A stretch of 64,000 nucleotides of DNA. It comes from Mya arenaria. Its lineage: Eukaryota > Mollusca > Bivalvia > Myida > Myidae. Every line of letters starts with the position of its first letter. Positions within the stretch are counted from its first letter, which is position 1. The stretch is taken from NCBI RefSeq assembly GCF_026914265.1, contig NC_069125.1:72139546-72203545 (forward strand), given 5' to 3'. Below are positions 26,101-37,427 of the stretch, in pieces. A program made the position numbers and the translations under genes. The notes below the pieces were generated by a model that did not search any database, was not told where the DNA came from, and worked only from the letters and a program-made list of their open reading frames with translations.

Positions 26101-29100
26101 TTATACAATAATGACTAAACTACTTATACAACAATGACTAAATGCCTAAACTACTTATCCAACAATGACTGAACTAATTATACAATAATGACTCAATGCC
26201 TAAACTACTTATCCAACAATGACTGAACTACTTATACAATAATGACTAAATGACTAAACTACTTATCCAAAAATGACTAAACTACTTATCCAATATTGAC
26301 TGAACTACTTATACAATAATGACTTTATGACTAAACTACTTATCCAATAATGACTGAACTACTTACACAATAATGACTTTATGACTAAACTACTTATCCA
26401 ATATTGACTGAACTACTTATACAATAATTACTTTATGACTAAACTACTTATCCAATATTGACTGAACTACTTATCCAATATTGACTGAACTACTTATACA
26501 ATAATGACTTTATGACTAAACTACTTATCCAATAATGACTAAACTACTTATCCAATATTGACTGAACTACTTATCCAATAATGACTAAACTACTTATACA
26601 ATAATGACTGAACTAATTACACAATAATGACTTTATGACTAAACTACTTATCCAATAATTACTGAACTACTTATACAATAATGACTAAACTACTTATCCA
26701 ATTATGACTAAACTACTTATCTTATAATGACTAAACTGCTTATCCAATAATGACTAGACTACTTATCCAATAATGACAGTCGTTAACCAATCAATTAACT
26801 TCAATGCTCAGAAATAGCCAGTGATAATATTTTTGTTACATTCACTTTATAGGATCAGTTGAATAACAGTAGTTATCGTTGTCATTAAATTGAGACGTTA
26901 AAAACAACATTTCATATTGATTTCGTTTATGCGGACAAAAATGTCAAAGAGGTATTTGAGTTCTGGACAAAATGAGGGTCACCGTAATCCTAAAAATAGG
27001 TCTTCAGCAAATACAACGTATTACACAACAATATACTACATGTTGTTGTATACACAGATGTATGTTTAGTTTTCCATCAACAGACTTGTAATAAAAAGTA
27101 TGTCTGTCTGTAAAAGCAATGAGACTTTACCTCCACACACAGTATGCCGAGGATGGATATGCTGGCTTTGTGGAGCCCGTGCGCAATCTGCTCCTCGATG
27201 CTGTGTGCGTGATGCACGTGCGTTATCAGCGTCTCGTTCCCGACTCCCGACCCGGTCGGATGTTCTGCTGTGACTCCGGTCCGTCGCCGTCTTGTGTGGC
27301 GCTCAGCCGAGTGACTACTGCTGTTGATGGCGCTGTCCCACACGGTGTGACCAATGAGGATCTGATGCTGAAGGCCAACGATGTCGTCGTCCTCCAGGCG
27401 GCCGAGCCGCGCAGGATACAGCAGCTTCATCTCCCCAATAAACTTCTCAGACCGGTCGTACTCCTTCGTCAGAAGGTCTGAAATCAGCACAGTATCGTTA
27501 AAACTAGTCAAGAGACTATACAATACAAGGATGCGACTTGTTCGCGTATGTTTGGTCACTTTCTTCTAATAACTTTTCAATACCTACTTTATACGTGGAG
27601 AACTTCATAGTACAAAACAAAATAAAATACGATGAAATATGTAACTATTCTTTCAAAACATGTTACATCGTGATCATATATCACCTGTGACGTATTTAAT
27701 GTCGAGCATTAGTTCTCCGAGCACGAGCAAACAGTCGATGATGTTGAGGATGACGACGGCCAGCAGCACGTACTTGGTGTGCAGGGCTTTCTCGCCCTTC
27801 CGCCGAACCCTGACATATACGAGAGGATCTGAGTTAACAACACATATTATATACTGATGAAATGTTATTTCCGTATTTTGATGGAGAGGGACATTATGAA
27901 AATGATTTGGCGTACAAAAGTGGCAAAAGCAGGGGTGGATCCAGGATTTGACGTAAGTTTGGGCTTTTCTTAGCGTCGTAATCTTTTGACTTGCGGCCCG
28001 CTCTGAGAACCAAAATGTTTTGTTTTCCCCTAAGAAAAGAAAATAAAAATCTATGCGAAAAGGTGCATTTTGGGCGTATATTATTAATCTTTTTCTCACT
28101 TAGAAGATTTTTTTTATTTATTTATTGATCTTTATTTTTTATTATTATTTTTTTTTTTTGGGGGGGGGGGGGGCGGATGCATCTGGATTTGCTAGTTGAT
28201 AGTGTTATATTTTGCTGCTTAATTCCGGACATTCTACTAGTCCCCGGTTGTGCTGTACCTTTGTACTTTGGTTGTGGGCTCTCCACGCTCCGCCTCGTGT
28301 TGTATCTCGCGGTCGAGGGACGCCTCCGTCTTGTCGAGCACCATCATCTGCTGGGCCATCTTCGCCGTGTTTCCGGCAAGAGTCTGCAACACGGGAAAGG
28401 TGGTAAACATTGTACGTGTTTTACGCATACTGCACGGGCAAATGGCTAACATTGCACAAGTTTCAATTGTTTTCTGGCATTACTTAAATATGTTGCTGGT
28501 GTTGGATTACAATAAAACTGTTCAGTTATCACCTGTTAAAAAGTTGGTCAATAGTTGTTGTTTTTTTTGTATATATATCCCATCTTTGACTATGGGTGAT
28601 GTGGATGAACTGTATTAATAAGTAGATCAAACACATTTATACAAATGCGTGGGGACGATATCCGGACATTAACACGACAAAAAATTGTTTTATAGACTTT
28701 TCATTTACCCCAGTATCTGATATATACATTATTTATATTTACTTTTATGATTTGATAGAAGAAACATTTCCATTTATAGCTGATTCTGACGTAAACTGCC
28801 TTTAAACAGGAAGCATAACGAGTTAATTATACTTGCTAATTAGACGAATGCTAATATTATAGGCTGTATACATGTAGCCCTTTCACTGTAAAATTTATGG
28901 TAAGTATTTATATCCGCTGTGTCATCAAGAATTCTCATGCAGGTAAAATAGCTTAGTAATATACATTTAGCAATTAATTCTTAGAGGGACTGCCTAGCCG
29001 CGGGATACATATATTATCTTTAATGCCTTTTTTATGGTGGCTGATTTCAGCTACTTCATATTTTTCAACTCGAAATTACGCCAAGTGGCGAGCCGAAAAT

Positions 29101-30336
29101 ATGCAAGATGGCGGGGCGAAAATTCGCAAGATGGCGGGGCGAAAATACCCAAGATGGCGAGGCGAAAACACGCAAGATGGCGAGGCGAAAATTCGCAAGA
29201 TGGCGGGGCGAAAATACGCACGATGGCGAGGCGAAAATACGCAAGATGGCGAGGCTAAAATTCGCAAGATGGCGGGGCGAAAATACGCACGATGGCGAGG
29301 CGAAAATACGCAAGATGGCGGGGCGAAAATACGCAAGATGGCGAGGCGAAAATATGCCATGTAGGTGGAGGAATTTTGCTATGCCACTTGGTGTATCGGC
29401 GTGTGACGTATTGCCGCATGTTCGTATGTCGGTAGGCATGTAAATGAGTAATCTTTTTCTAACTTAGAAGATTTCATAGTTCACCAAATGGAAAAGGATA
29501 ATGTAAAAAAGACTGATAACAATTTCGTATGTTCGCTACGCCACATTGCGTATTTCGCCAGGCTGCATTGCAAAGTGTCGTACCTTCGCCCCTCCATTTG
29601 GCGTTTAGTCGTAGTTTCGTCCCGCCATATATGGCGTATATGGCGTATTCTCAAAATTTAAAGCTGCACTCTCACAGATTAAACGTTGTGACATGGAAAC
29701 AATTTATATAAGACTGCTGACAAAAACTTAGATCGCAGGTTTTTTATTTTAATTGAAAAACTGATGTTTATGCAATTTTCTTAAACCGTTAGTTTAAGCC
29801 CGAAAACATTAATTTTCGAACGGAAATATCAAATCTGCGATCTGGTCTTTTGTCAGCAGTCTTATTTTACTGGTTTGCAAATAGTTGTGCGAAAATTTGT
29901 TTTTTCCAAGACAATTTTTTTTTGTCAAAACGGTGACAGTGCAACTTTAAAGACAACATCCAACATGGTCGGTAAATTCAAAACTCAAGTTGGGTTTACT
30001 GGACTTGAGTTAAGTTTGCGAAATTTCTACAGCAAAAACTCGAGAACATGATATTTCTTCTTTTTTTTAAAAAAAATCCTAAAGCGTTGCTTTTGTTTTT
30101 GAGTAGACGCAACTCTTATTCTTAAATTAAGCATCTCTGTCAACATTTGATATAATAACTTAATATAATCTGAAATACATTAATTCCATAAGTATAGTTT
30201 AAAATACATACTTTTATGTTAGAAACACTTTCAGGAAGTTGGCTTAATTAAGAAATGGCTTCAGATGTGTTATGAATGCCGGCCCACTTACCGCCAGCCC
30301 CATTGTGTTTTTCCTCCTTCTTTTCATGAACGCCAT
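23116..30336 (-). CDS. Hv1/TMEM266-like voltage-sensor protein, copy A (481 aa)
   Basis: Eleven exons join in phase: 30292-30336, 28259-28383, 27685-27809, 27131-27477, 25190-25243, 24845-24983, 24383-24498, 24191-24263, 23849-24004, 23466-23606 and 23116-23240. S1 is about residues 70-92, S2 204-222, S3 234-250 and S4 261-278; a charged helical stretch (about 290-317) follows S4, as the coiled coil does in Hv1. Aligned by eye to human Hv1, D82 matches the selectivity residue D112, E89 matches E119, E214 and K218 match E153 and K157, D235 and D246 match D174 and D185, H201 matches zinc ligand H140, and R272, R275 and N278 match R208, R211 and N214. V269 stands where R205 should be. The S1-S2 loop is over 100 residues with TRRRR and HVHHAH stretches, much longer than in Hv1. 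The role is a voltage-sensing membrane protein, proton channel or non-conducting sensor. There is no pore domain. Confidence 0.88.
25335..26778. repeat. 23-bp minisatellite (CCAATAATGACTAAACTACTTAT type)
   Basis: About 60 direct copies of a 23-bp AT-rich unit fill the intron between exons 4 and 5 of copy A. Some units carry an extra AATGACTA/TTTATGACT insert, giving 31-36-bp variants, mostly in the right half. The corresponding intron of copy B (40573-40901) has no trace, so the array arose after the duplication. Confidence 0.95.
28120..28175. repeat. T-rich then G homopolymer run
   Basis: A stretch of T/A followed by an uninterrupted run of about 14 G. It lies in intron 2 of voltage-sensor copy A. 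Confidence 0.9.
29085..29365. repeat. 23-bp GC-rich minisatellite in intron 1 of copy A
   Basis: About 12 direct copies of a 23-bp unit, GATGGCGGGGCGAAAATACG plus CAA. The unit is clearly related to that of the large array at 42330-44770 in the same intron of copy B. Reverse-orientation unit fragments lie to the right (29378-29425 and about 29530-29645). Confidence 0.92.
29662..29946. mobile_element. Palindromic MITE with TTAA target site
   Basis: The ends AGCTGCACTCTCACAG and, inverted, AGTTGCACTGTCACC are flanked on both sides by TTAA (29658-29661 and 29947-29950). The interior is also an inverted repeat: AGACTGCTGACAAAA at about 29711 is matched by its complement at about 29850. TTAA duplication fits a Kolobok- or piggyBac-type non-autonomous element. 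There is no coding sequence, and the whole unit could fold into a single hairpin. It lies in intron 1 of copy A and has no counterpart in copy B. Confidence 0.75.
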
Positions 30337-30366
30337 GGCTAAGGATTCACAGCTGTTGCTCAATAC
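30337..30366 (-). other. 5' UTR part of the start exon, copy A
   Basis: An acceptor (CTATTTCCAG on the minus strand) lies 30 bp upstream of the start ATG, so the start exon is preceded by at least one non-coding exon. Copy B has the same arrangement (48609-48639). The first exon and promoter were not located. Confidence 0.6.
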
Positions 30367-30594
30367 CTGGAAATAGGGTTTGAACAGTTATTTGTGCAGT
30401 CACACTATGGCTTTAAGAGAAACTTGTATCTAGCATATGAACACTCATATAATATTGTCACTACGTCGGCATACGCCCAAAAAGTATGTTTTACAGTATG
30501 AATATGTATGTATGTATTTCTTTAGGATAATCCGTGAAAGTGCAAGCACTTATTACCAACGGGGTACTTTGTGTTGTTGTTTTTGTTGCTGAAG

Positions 30595-30906
30595 GGACAG
30601 CACGCAAAATAGAGACAGTGGTGGAATACAAGGAAGTCTGGGTGCGTTATCCTAGCTCATTTTCTAAGAGACCCCTTGGTTATTAAACGTGCTCGGTGTA
30701 AAGCACCAATACACGGGGTACAACTTTGGGTTAAACCAGTACTGAGTACACCACTTTTCCAAACACTACTCTTTAAATGCCGAGCGCCAGGCAAGGGCGC
30801 TATTTTTACCAACTTTTAACGTCTTTCGGTATGACGCGGACAGGGATCGAACCCACGGCATCCCCCTCTGTCGGTGGACGCCTTAACCACTAGGCCACGG
30901 AGACGG
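30595..30906 (-). mobile_element. tRNA-derived SINE, minus strand
   Basis: Read on the minus strand, the element starts CCGTCTCCGTGGCCTAGTGG and contains a good A box (TGGCCTAGTGGTTAAGG) and B box (GGGTTCGATCC), about 50 bases apart. A body of some 230 bp follows toward lower coordinates. The head is a tRNA relic used as a Pol III promoter. The left limit is approximate, and I could not identify target duplications. Confidence 0.7.
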
Positions 30907-31146
30907 TTAAACTGGGCGCGTATTGAACATATACATATTGCATGTCTAGCCTATTAGCAACATATCACTAATTTATGACAGCGTATCACAGCCCATGGAC
31001 AGCGTATGGCCAGCGTTCTCTACTTCTGCCAAATGTATGACTAACTTATGAGAAACTTATGCGCAGTGCGCTCGGAGTGTTGCCGACGGTCAATACAATC
31101 CACTGACGTTCTGCATAAATACGGCGCCGATCTCTACAGTACCACA

Positions 31147-31437
31147 GTCCGCCCGGTTAGCTCAATCGGTAGAGCGTTGGACTCTGAATCGGACAACCCG
31201 GGTTCGATTCCCGGGCGGACCAGATCACTTCTATTGTGATTGGTTATGAAATCCTTTCTACGGCCATTCGCACTGTACCACTGCCCCTGACATGTACAGA
31301 AGTTGTCAGTTCCTTGCAGAGGTGAAGGCACCCAGTACTGGTTCTGCCCAGGATAGGTGTGCGGTGGTTGAACTGTCACTCTGGGACCCTTCAATGTGCT
31401 CACGCCGGGACCCGGAGTATAAACTACTAACACCACC
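31147..31437 (+). mobile_element. tRNA-derived SINE with intact target duplication
   Basis: The head GTCCGCCCGGTTAGCTCAAT contains A-box (TAGCTCAATCGGTAGAG) and B-box (GGGTTCGATTCCC) motifs and is followed by a tRNA-unrelated body of about 215 bp. A perfect 11-bp direct repeat, ACAGTACCACA, flanks the element (31136-31146 and 31438-31448), giving exact ends. The anticodon-like loop would read CTG, but the anticodon stem has mismatches and the acceptor pairing does not fit the standard length, so this is a SINE head and not a tRNA gene. The unmutated duplication implies a fairly recent insertion. Confidence 0.85.
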
Positions 31438-31448
31438 ACAGTACCACA

Positions 31449-32925
31449 TTCATACAGTAGACAGCGAGCTATCAACATATACATGGCACCCAAGAAAACG
31501 AAGAAGAAAGCAACCCAAGAAGTCTACCAGAACCCGAGGTAAAGGCAAAAGGTTCAACCTCCATCAACATCACCATCATCCTCACCATCATCCTCCCTAT
31601 CATCCTCACTATCAACGTCCAAAACCGATTATCGTGCTCATGGTCTCCATCCTGTGTCCGAACCGGCAGCTTGCAGTCACAACGCTCTTCATGTCCTCAT
31701 GTAATGGTTTCCGAACCTGTTCTGTCAGATGCTACAACTGTTGCCATTTGACACTGTCACACTGATGTTGGAGAATCACAAAGTGATATTCTTGTCGAAG
31801 CCCCTTAGGATCCTCGATCTTCCCTGGTGACGGGCGGATTGATGGTGAGATACTAACAGACGCCGTTATATACAGGTGACGCAAAGCGCTACCAAAACGC
31901 CAATAATTATCTTGTTGTACAGAAGAAATACGTTCAATAAGTTACACCGTCGTCAGGCACGTCTAATATGTCCGAATACGCCAATATGCGCTGCATATTA
32001 AATGTATGTTAAATATATAGGTTAACCGTATGTTACTGAGAATACTTTACGTATGTCAAACCTATGAAGAGGACGTCGACTTACGCCCAGAACATTTGGG
32101 CATGCACAAAAAATATTTCTGCCTCTGCGTTCAACCACGTATCCAGCTTATACGAGCGTGCTTTTAACGTACATAACGTATACCAAATCTACCCCTAACG
32201 TCTGTCAACGTGTTAGCAAAAATTGAAATACGTCGGCATATGTTACATTTAAACGTTTAGTGCGGAGGCACCATAACACGTGACAAATATTTACACCTTG
32301 CCAAACTAAATGTATTGGTATTATCAGTAAAATTTAAAAGTGTTAAATTTACATATTAATATATCAACATAACAACTATACTATACACATGTATAAAGTG
32401 ACCGACTAATATTATTGACACATAAAGGATGAACTGAACATAGTTCTGCTGCAATTCTCAAAGTTACTACAATAATATATTTATCTGTATAAAGTATACA
32501 TTATGGAGACATGGACGTTATCATTATGGTAACACGATAAACTATTGTTATTTAGTAAAATCAAAATAAAGTTAGAAATTTGGCTGAATGAAATTAGCTA
32601 CTTAAATTTATTTTGCTAAAGAACTCGAGAAAGTGAGTGGAGGACAAAGACAACTTATAAGTACAGTAAAGATGTTATTTTGCAAGGAGCAAATTGTCCT
32701 TTTGTATTAAAAATCGCACTTGACCGGTTACTGAACTTAATCAGATATGTGATCAGAATATACTTGATTTTTAGATTATTTTAGTTGTCTCAATGGTTAA
32801 AAACGGGTAAGCGTCCATTGTCGTATTATTTTCGTTTTTACATTATCTTACACAGCCATGCCCGATTCTTAAACGTACGTCTATGGTAGAGATTCATCAT
32901 GTTCTTAATGTATGACAGCGACCAG
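31449..32925. other. Unassigned sequence upstream of copy A
   Basis: A short open frame beginning at 31483 (MAPKKTKKKATQEVYQNPR, then a stop) and a low-complexity CATCAC/CATCCT stretch (31560-31620) are visible but do not match anything I recognise. From about 32690 the sequence matches 48.93-49.1 kb, the equivalent region of copy B. Confidence 0.5.
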
Positions 32926-32927
32926 CT

Positions 32928-33070
32928 CATCATCATCATCATCATCATCATCGTCGTGGTCGTGGATTTGGTGGTGGTGGTCGTCGTCATTATCATCATC
33001 ATCAGCAGCAGCAGCAGCACCACCACCACCACCACCACCACCACAATCATCATCTCATCATCATCATCAG
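32928..33070. repeat. CAT/CAC/CAG trinucleotide tract
   Basis: Runs of (CAT)n, GTG/GTC, (CAG)n and (CAC)n follow one another. Homopolymeric Ile, Val, Ser, His and Pro frames across it are artefacts of the triplets. Confidence 0.93.
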
Positions 33071-36000
33071 AAACCGGTTCTACGCCAGTTCTATGATTAT
33101 ACTGCAGACGATTAAGACAAGATGCCTGTAGGTTATCAAACATTCAGTGGTTTGTTGTCATATAACGTATGCTACAATGGATCCTCACAAAGGGGCATTT
33201 AAGTTAAGCATTGCGAGGCAAATAAATGTAATAATGTTATTCCGAAGGGTAATATCCCCCTGGGTATAAAATAGTGTTAGACCTAATTGCTAAAATAGAT
33301 GGAACATTGGAAACATGAAACATAGTCGTCACGTAAATGCCACCGTTGCGAGTGTGACTGTTTATACATCTATTGATATAACTAATATAGGCGTTTTTAA
33401 GGAAATTCAAGCTTTAAATTATCAGAACGCATGCACTGAACATGATCCACACCTTGTTTGTCTGCCACTGAGTCAATTGCTGTCTTTTATTTTATAAGAA
33501 AATCATTTGGTATTGAGATATCAAATTTAAAACTATTTTTTGAATATCAAAACATATTACAATAGTCGATAACTTACCTAGCAACTCTTTTTAAAAAAAT
33601 CCAAGACGAACTAGTATCCAGTATCCATTAAGCCACACATTTGTCACACACTAGCCCAATACCTTCTCAGTTCACTGCGCTCGATGCTACATGGTAATGT
33701 TGGTCTGTGTTTTACATGGTTTAGAATATATGTACTATTCTAAGAGCATTTAGGCCGAAGCCTTGATATATGCTGTGCTATGTATGGATTATGCAAAGAA
33801 GCAATATTTCAAGAAAACAAATAGCATTCTGCGTTGTCAAACGTATCATAATTATACAAAATAACTGAAAGAAGCCATTATTTAAAGATTTATCGGCCTT
33901 TTTGTTTTTCGTTACATTCATGTGTATACAAGTTTTTTTCGCATAATCTAACCTTATGTGTATTCTTATGATGTTTGGACAGCTAGGATGACGAAGATTG
34001 TGCTTGGAAAGAGAAGTGGGATGAAAACAGATCAACAGCACAATACTCAATTAAAAACAAAATAAATAACACAACACAAAACGATGTTTAAGAATGTAAT
34101 TTTAAGGGACTGTGTCAAATCCGCAAAAGGTCTTATTACCTCCACATTAGAAGTGTTCAACAAGCGTGCGAAATTACGTTGACGTGGCTTAAACTGGTTT
34201 GCTCTTATTCTAGTGGTTATTTTTTTTCTATTTTAAACCGAAAAGCGTTTTTTTTTTTTATTCATGATGTTGATTAGGTAAAAAGACTCGGATGTTGTAC
34301 CACTACACAGCGTTATGCCTTAAAGGCAACCAACTTCATTAATTGTTTTTATCAAAATGCTACCTATGCGACGCAAGTGTAAACGAAACATCATAAAAAT
34401 ACAAAATCAAATTCGACATCAGCCAAATATACAACAAGTAAAGAAATGGTTCTTTTTATTTTAGGCTTAGTACCTAACAATCCTTGATGAATACTCCTTG
34501 TTTTATATATATTATATATGTAGTGTGGCGTTGGCCCTGTGCGGGGTAAACGGGTTTACGTTTAAACTTTCCGCTACAATACTTTTTCTGTAGCTTTTCA
34601 AATAAATCTTTATCAAATTTAGCAATGTTTAGATATATAATTATGGTTCTGGTGCATAATGAGTTTATGTAGTATCTCATTCTAAAAACAGATATGGGCT
34701 TTTGGTATGGAGTTGAACTTTTAAAGTGTGTTTCTTTTTATCGCTTTATATCAACTTTACAACTGATGTCGTTCTCAAATGCACAGTACAAAAGTGCATC
34801 ACTTAAATCCTTTGTATTTTATTAGGTTTATAGAAGCCTTTTCGTAATTAAGCTAGGTACCCCTGTGGTAAGTTGTATTATAGTTGTCACCTGGCTGACG
34901 AGGAGAGCCACTTAGCGGCCCAATGTGACAGTTTAAGAAGGCCAAATACCTGTTTCAATTGAGCCTGCTGAATTACTATTTTCACGTAAAACCCCATAAA
35001 CGCTGAGATTTCTTTTAAAGTAATGACGAACTTGAACCTTCGATTATATCTGTTGAGGAGGAAGAGCGAAGTTTGCTGTCAATTTCATGTAATTCGCTAA
35101 CCAACAGTAAAGTCTAAGATAATGTAACGTTTAAAACAAAACACAACCTGGACGAAGTCAACGTGGAACCGTGTGAAATATCGTAAAATACGGTGCAGAA
35201 TGAATAAACGGTTCGAATTAAAATCTACCTTTTTTCCTATTTTTCAACTTTAAAACACTTTCTGACTACTAGTATTATCTCCTCTATTATCCCAGGGGGT
35301 TTGACACGCTGTGCCAGACGCACAGAACCTCAAACTTATTGAAACGTACTATATTATGAAAACAATCTTTACCTTTGAATGGAAATTTTTATTAAACAAC
35401 TTATATACAGTTTTAATTTTTGTTTTTTATAAATTTATAAATTACTTAATATGATCATATTCGAGATATGTAAAATGAAAGTTTCAAACACATGCTCGTA
35501 AATCAATTAAATTAAAATCAAGGGAGGTAATAAATATGATTAGAAACAAGATTGTCAACAACCGTAAGGAAATCGGTCCTATATCGTTATTGATATATAT
35601 CCTATATTTTAAAATATACTGGTCTAATGCTTTACTTCATGTCATCTTACTATAACATAAGTTACAACTTAGTTACAATCAAATACACATATGGGGAGAA
35701 ATGCATAACTATCGGACCGTTATCGGGGCATCGTTGGGCCTTTCTTCCGACATTCAGACCAGATGCCGATATCTATTCGATATGGCCATGTTCACTGGGT
35801 AGTAGCATGTTCTGAGTGTTATCTGATATTTATACTAAATTATTCAAAAACATAAAGAAAAAAAGATTTGTGTTTAAATTCAAGAAAATGATCTTGATCA
35901 TTATGAAGGCGTTCCTGACATGGACATTCCGGGAAAATGTCCTTCAAAATCTATGTGCGGTTTCGTTGGTTTAGACTAAAATCGATGCTTTTAAACGTAG

Positions 36001-36360
36001 AAATAGTCAAATGAGACATGACATCAAATGAATATTACGATGTACGCTTTAATGACGTCTTGTTCGTTGTATTCATATGCATCCGTTTTGATAGCTACGC
36101 GATCTCTCGGGTACGCTTTTACACACCGAACTGGAAACGCCTCGGCAGTTTAGAATGGATTGTTTGCTGCGTCAATCCTTGACCAAGATTATGACACATT
36201 TGTTAATAATAATATACGTCTAATTCAAACTGATTAAAATCATATTCTCACTAACACAAGCTCATAAGGCAAGAACGACCCCATATGTCCCTAGTCAGAT
36301 TTGGATCTACTACTATATTTTGTATTTCTATGACTATTGTGCGTTTGTAATTGTAAGTTA
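33071..36360. other. Upstream flank of copy A and duplication junction
   Basis: No gene is recognisable. Blocks match the flank of copy B: about 34.1-35.2 kb with 50.1-51.06 kb, and about 35.9-36.15 kb with 52.77-52.94 kb. The second block in B lies inside a twitchin intron, so this stretch is the duplicated, decayed 3' end of twitchin. The right end of the duplicated unit falls between about 36.15 and 36.36 kb. Confidence 0.6.
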
Positions 36361-36754
36361 GAAGGATAGTACTTATAAAAAAGTTTGTTATATAAACGAA
36401 CAAAAGTATTGCCTTTATCCATATAAAGACATCATTAAAACACCTAAAATGTAGATTGTCAATTAGTGGTTGATAGCGAAATCAGTTTAACAACGGGTTG
36501 TTTCGAAGAATCAACTTACTCTTTCGATACATTATATAAACATGAAAAGAGCCAGCGACTTATTTTATTGAACATCTGTTTACAACTGGTTTTCATCAGA
36601 TTTGCTTCTCTTCTGCAACATGATGAGACGCGCAAACACAATATGGGCATGGTCGGTCCACAGGTTCAGTCGCCAACGTCTTGTGTGTTGTTTTGAATCC
36701 CTGATTTATCGTTGAGTATAAACTGGAAGCGGGAAACTAACTTGTAAATGTTAG

Positions 36755-36974
36755 CTATCGTGAACGACTGTTAGCCGTAACGTCTGCTGCCTTTTCAAAT
36801 CCCCTGTTGTCTGCGCAGCCTTCCTGTATGCCGTCCGCTACTTGTACCCCCACGCTCTCCTCTTGAAGTCCCATCGCATCGTTTTTGGCTTCAAAATAAA
36901 AACAGTCCTGATTATTCCACCATCCCTTCAAAACATTTGCGGTTGTAAGTGGTGTAAATACAGCTGAATAATTT
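36755..36974 (-). other. Conserved segment, possible alternative last exon of copy B
   Basis: After an acceptor-like CCTGCAG the minus strand is open for 73 codons (containing FYFEAKNDAMGLQEESVGV) to a TAG at 36755-36757. It is the counterpart of 21261-21449. It does not join in phase to the exon at 37514-37669, so if it is used there must be an intervening exon that I did not find. Confidence 0.3.
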
Positions 36975-37427
36975 CTGCAGGCATACGTCATTCCAGCCAG
37001 GACCAAGTGGGTTACTGTGGCTTCTAGTTCTGCTTTGATAACAATTACTAGTAGAATGACTTGGGAATGGAACTTATGGTAGTCAGTATACAGTATACGA
37101 AAAACTCAATTTTACTAACAAGTTAGTTCAGATATTCGATGTTTCTGTACGTGGGAAATTAAAAGCAGTTACATCCATATCAGCAAAATATATGACCAGC
37201 TCCTTAAAGTTTAAAATGAAGTTAATTGTTACAAGATCGGCTAGCAAGGTATTTAAGGTAAGCCGTTTATCATGAAAACAAAACGATGCTACTTGTAAAT
37301 ATTCGATTTAAAGAGACGGGCTGCATGTGCTGGCTGTCAAGTTTAAGAAAAGTCTTAATAACAAAATGGCAAACTTTGATTTTGATTTTGAGGTTGTAAA
37401 GCAATTATTAGTTTAACTCTTAGATAC

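Noticed and set aside
25335-26778. CRISPR-like array of short repeats
   Set aside because: Repeats are contiguous without unique spacers and lie in a eukaryotic intron; this is a minisatellite.
29023-29443. Overlapping frames with AKIRKMAGRKYARWRGEN-type repeats
   Set aside because: Same cause, the smaller 23-bp array in copy A.
30829-30906. A minus-strand tRNA-like sequence
   Set aside because: A and B boxes are present, but the sequence continues into a SINE body and does not close a proper cloverleaf.
31147-31222. A tRNA-Gln(CTG)-like gene
   Set aside because: The boxes are good, but the anticodon stem has mismatches, the acceptor does not fit a standard cloverleaf, and a SINE body plus target duplication follow. 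It is a SINE head.
32838-33143. Val/Met/Ser/His-rich open frames
   Set aside because: They are trinucleotide-repeat artefacts.
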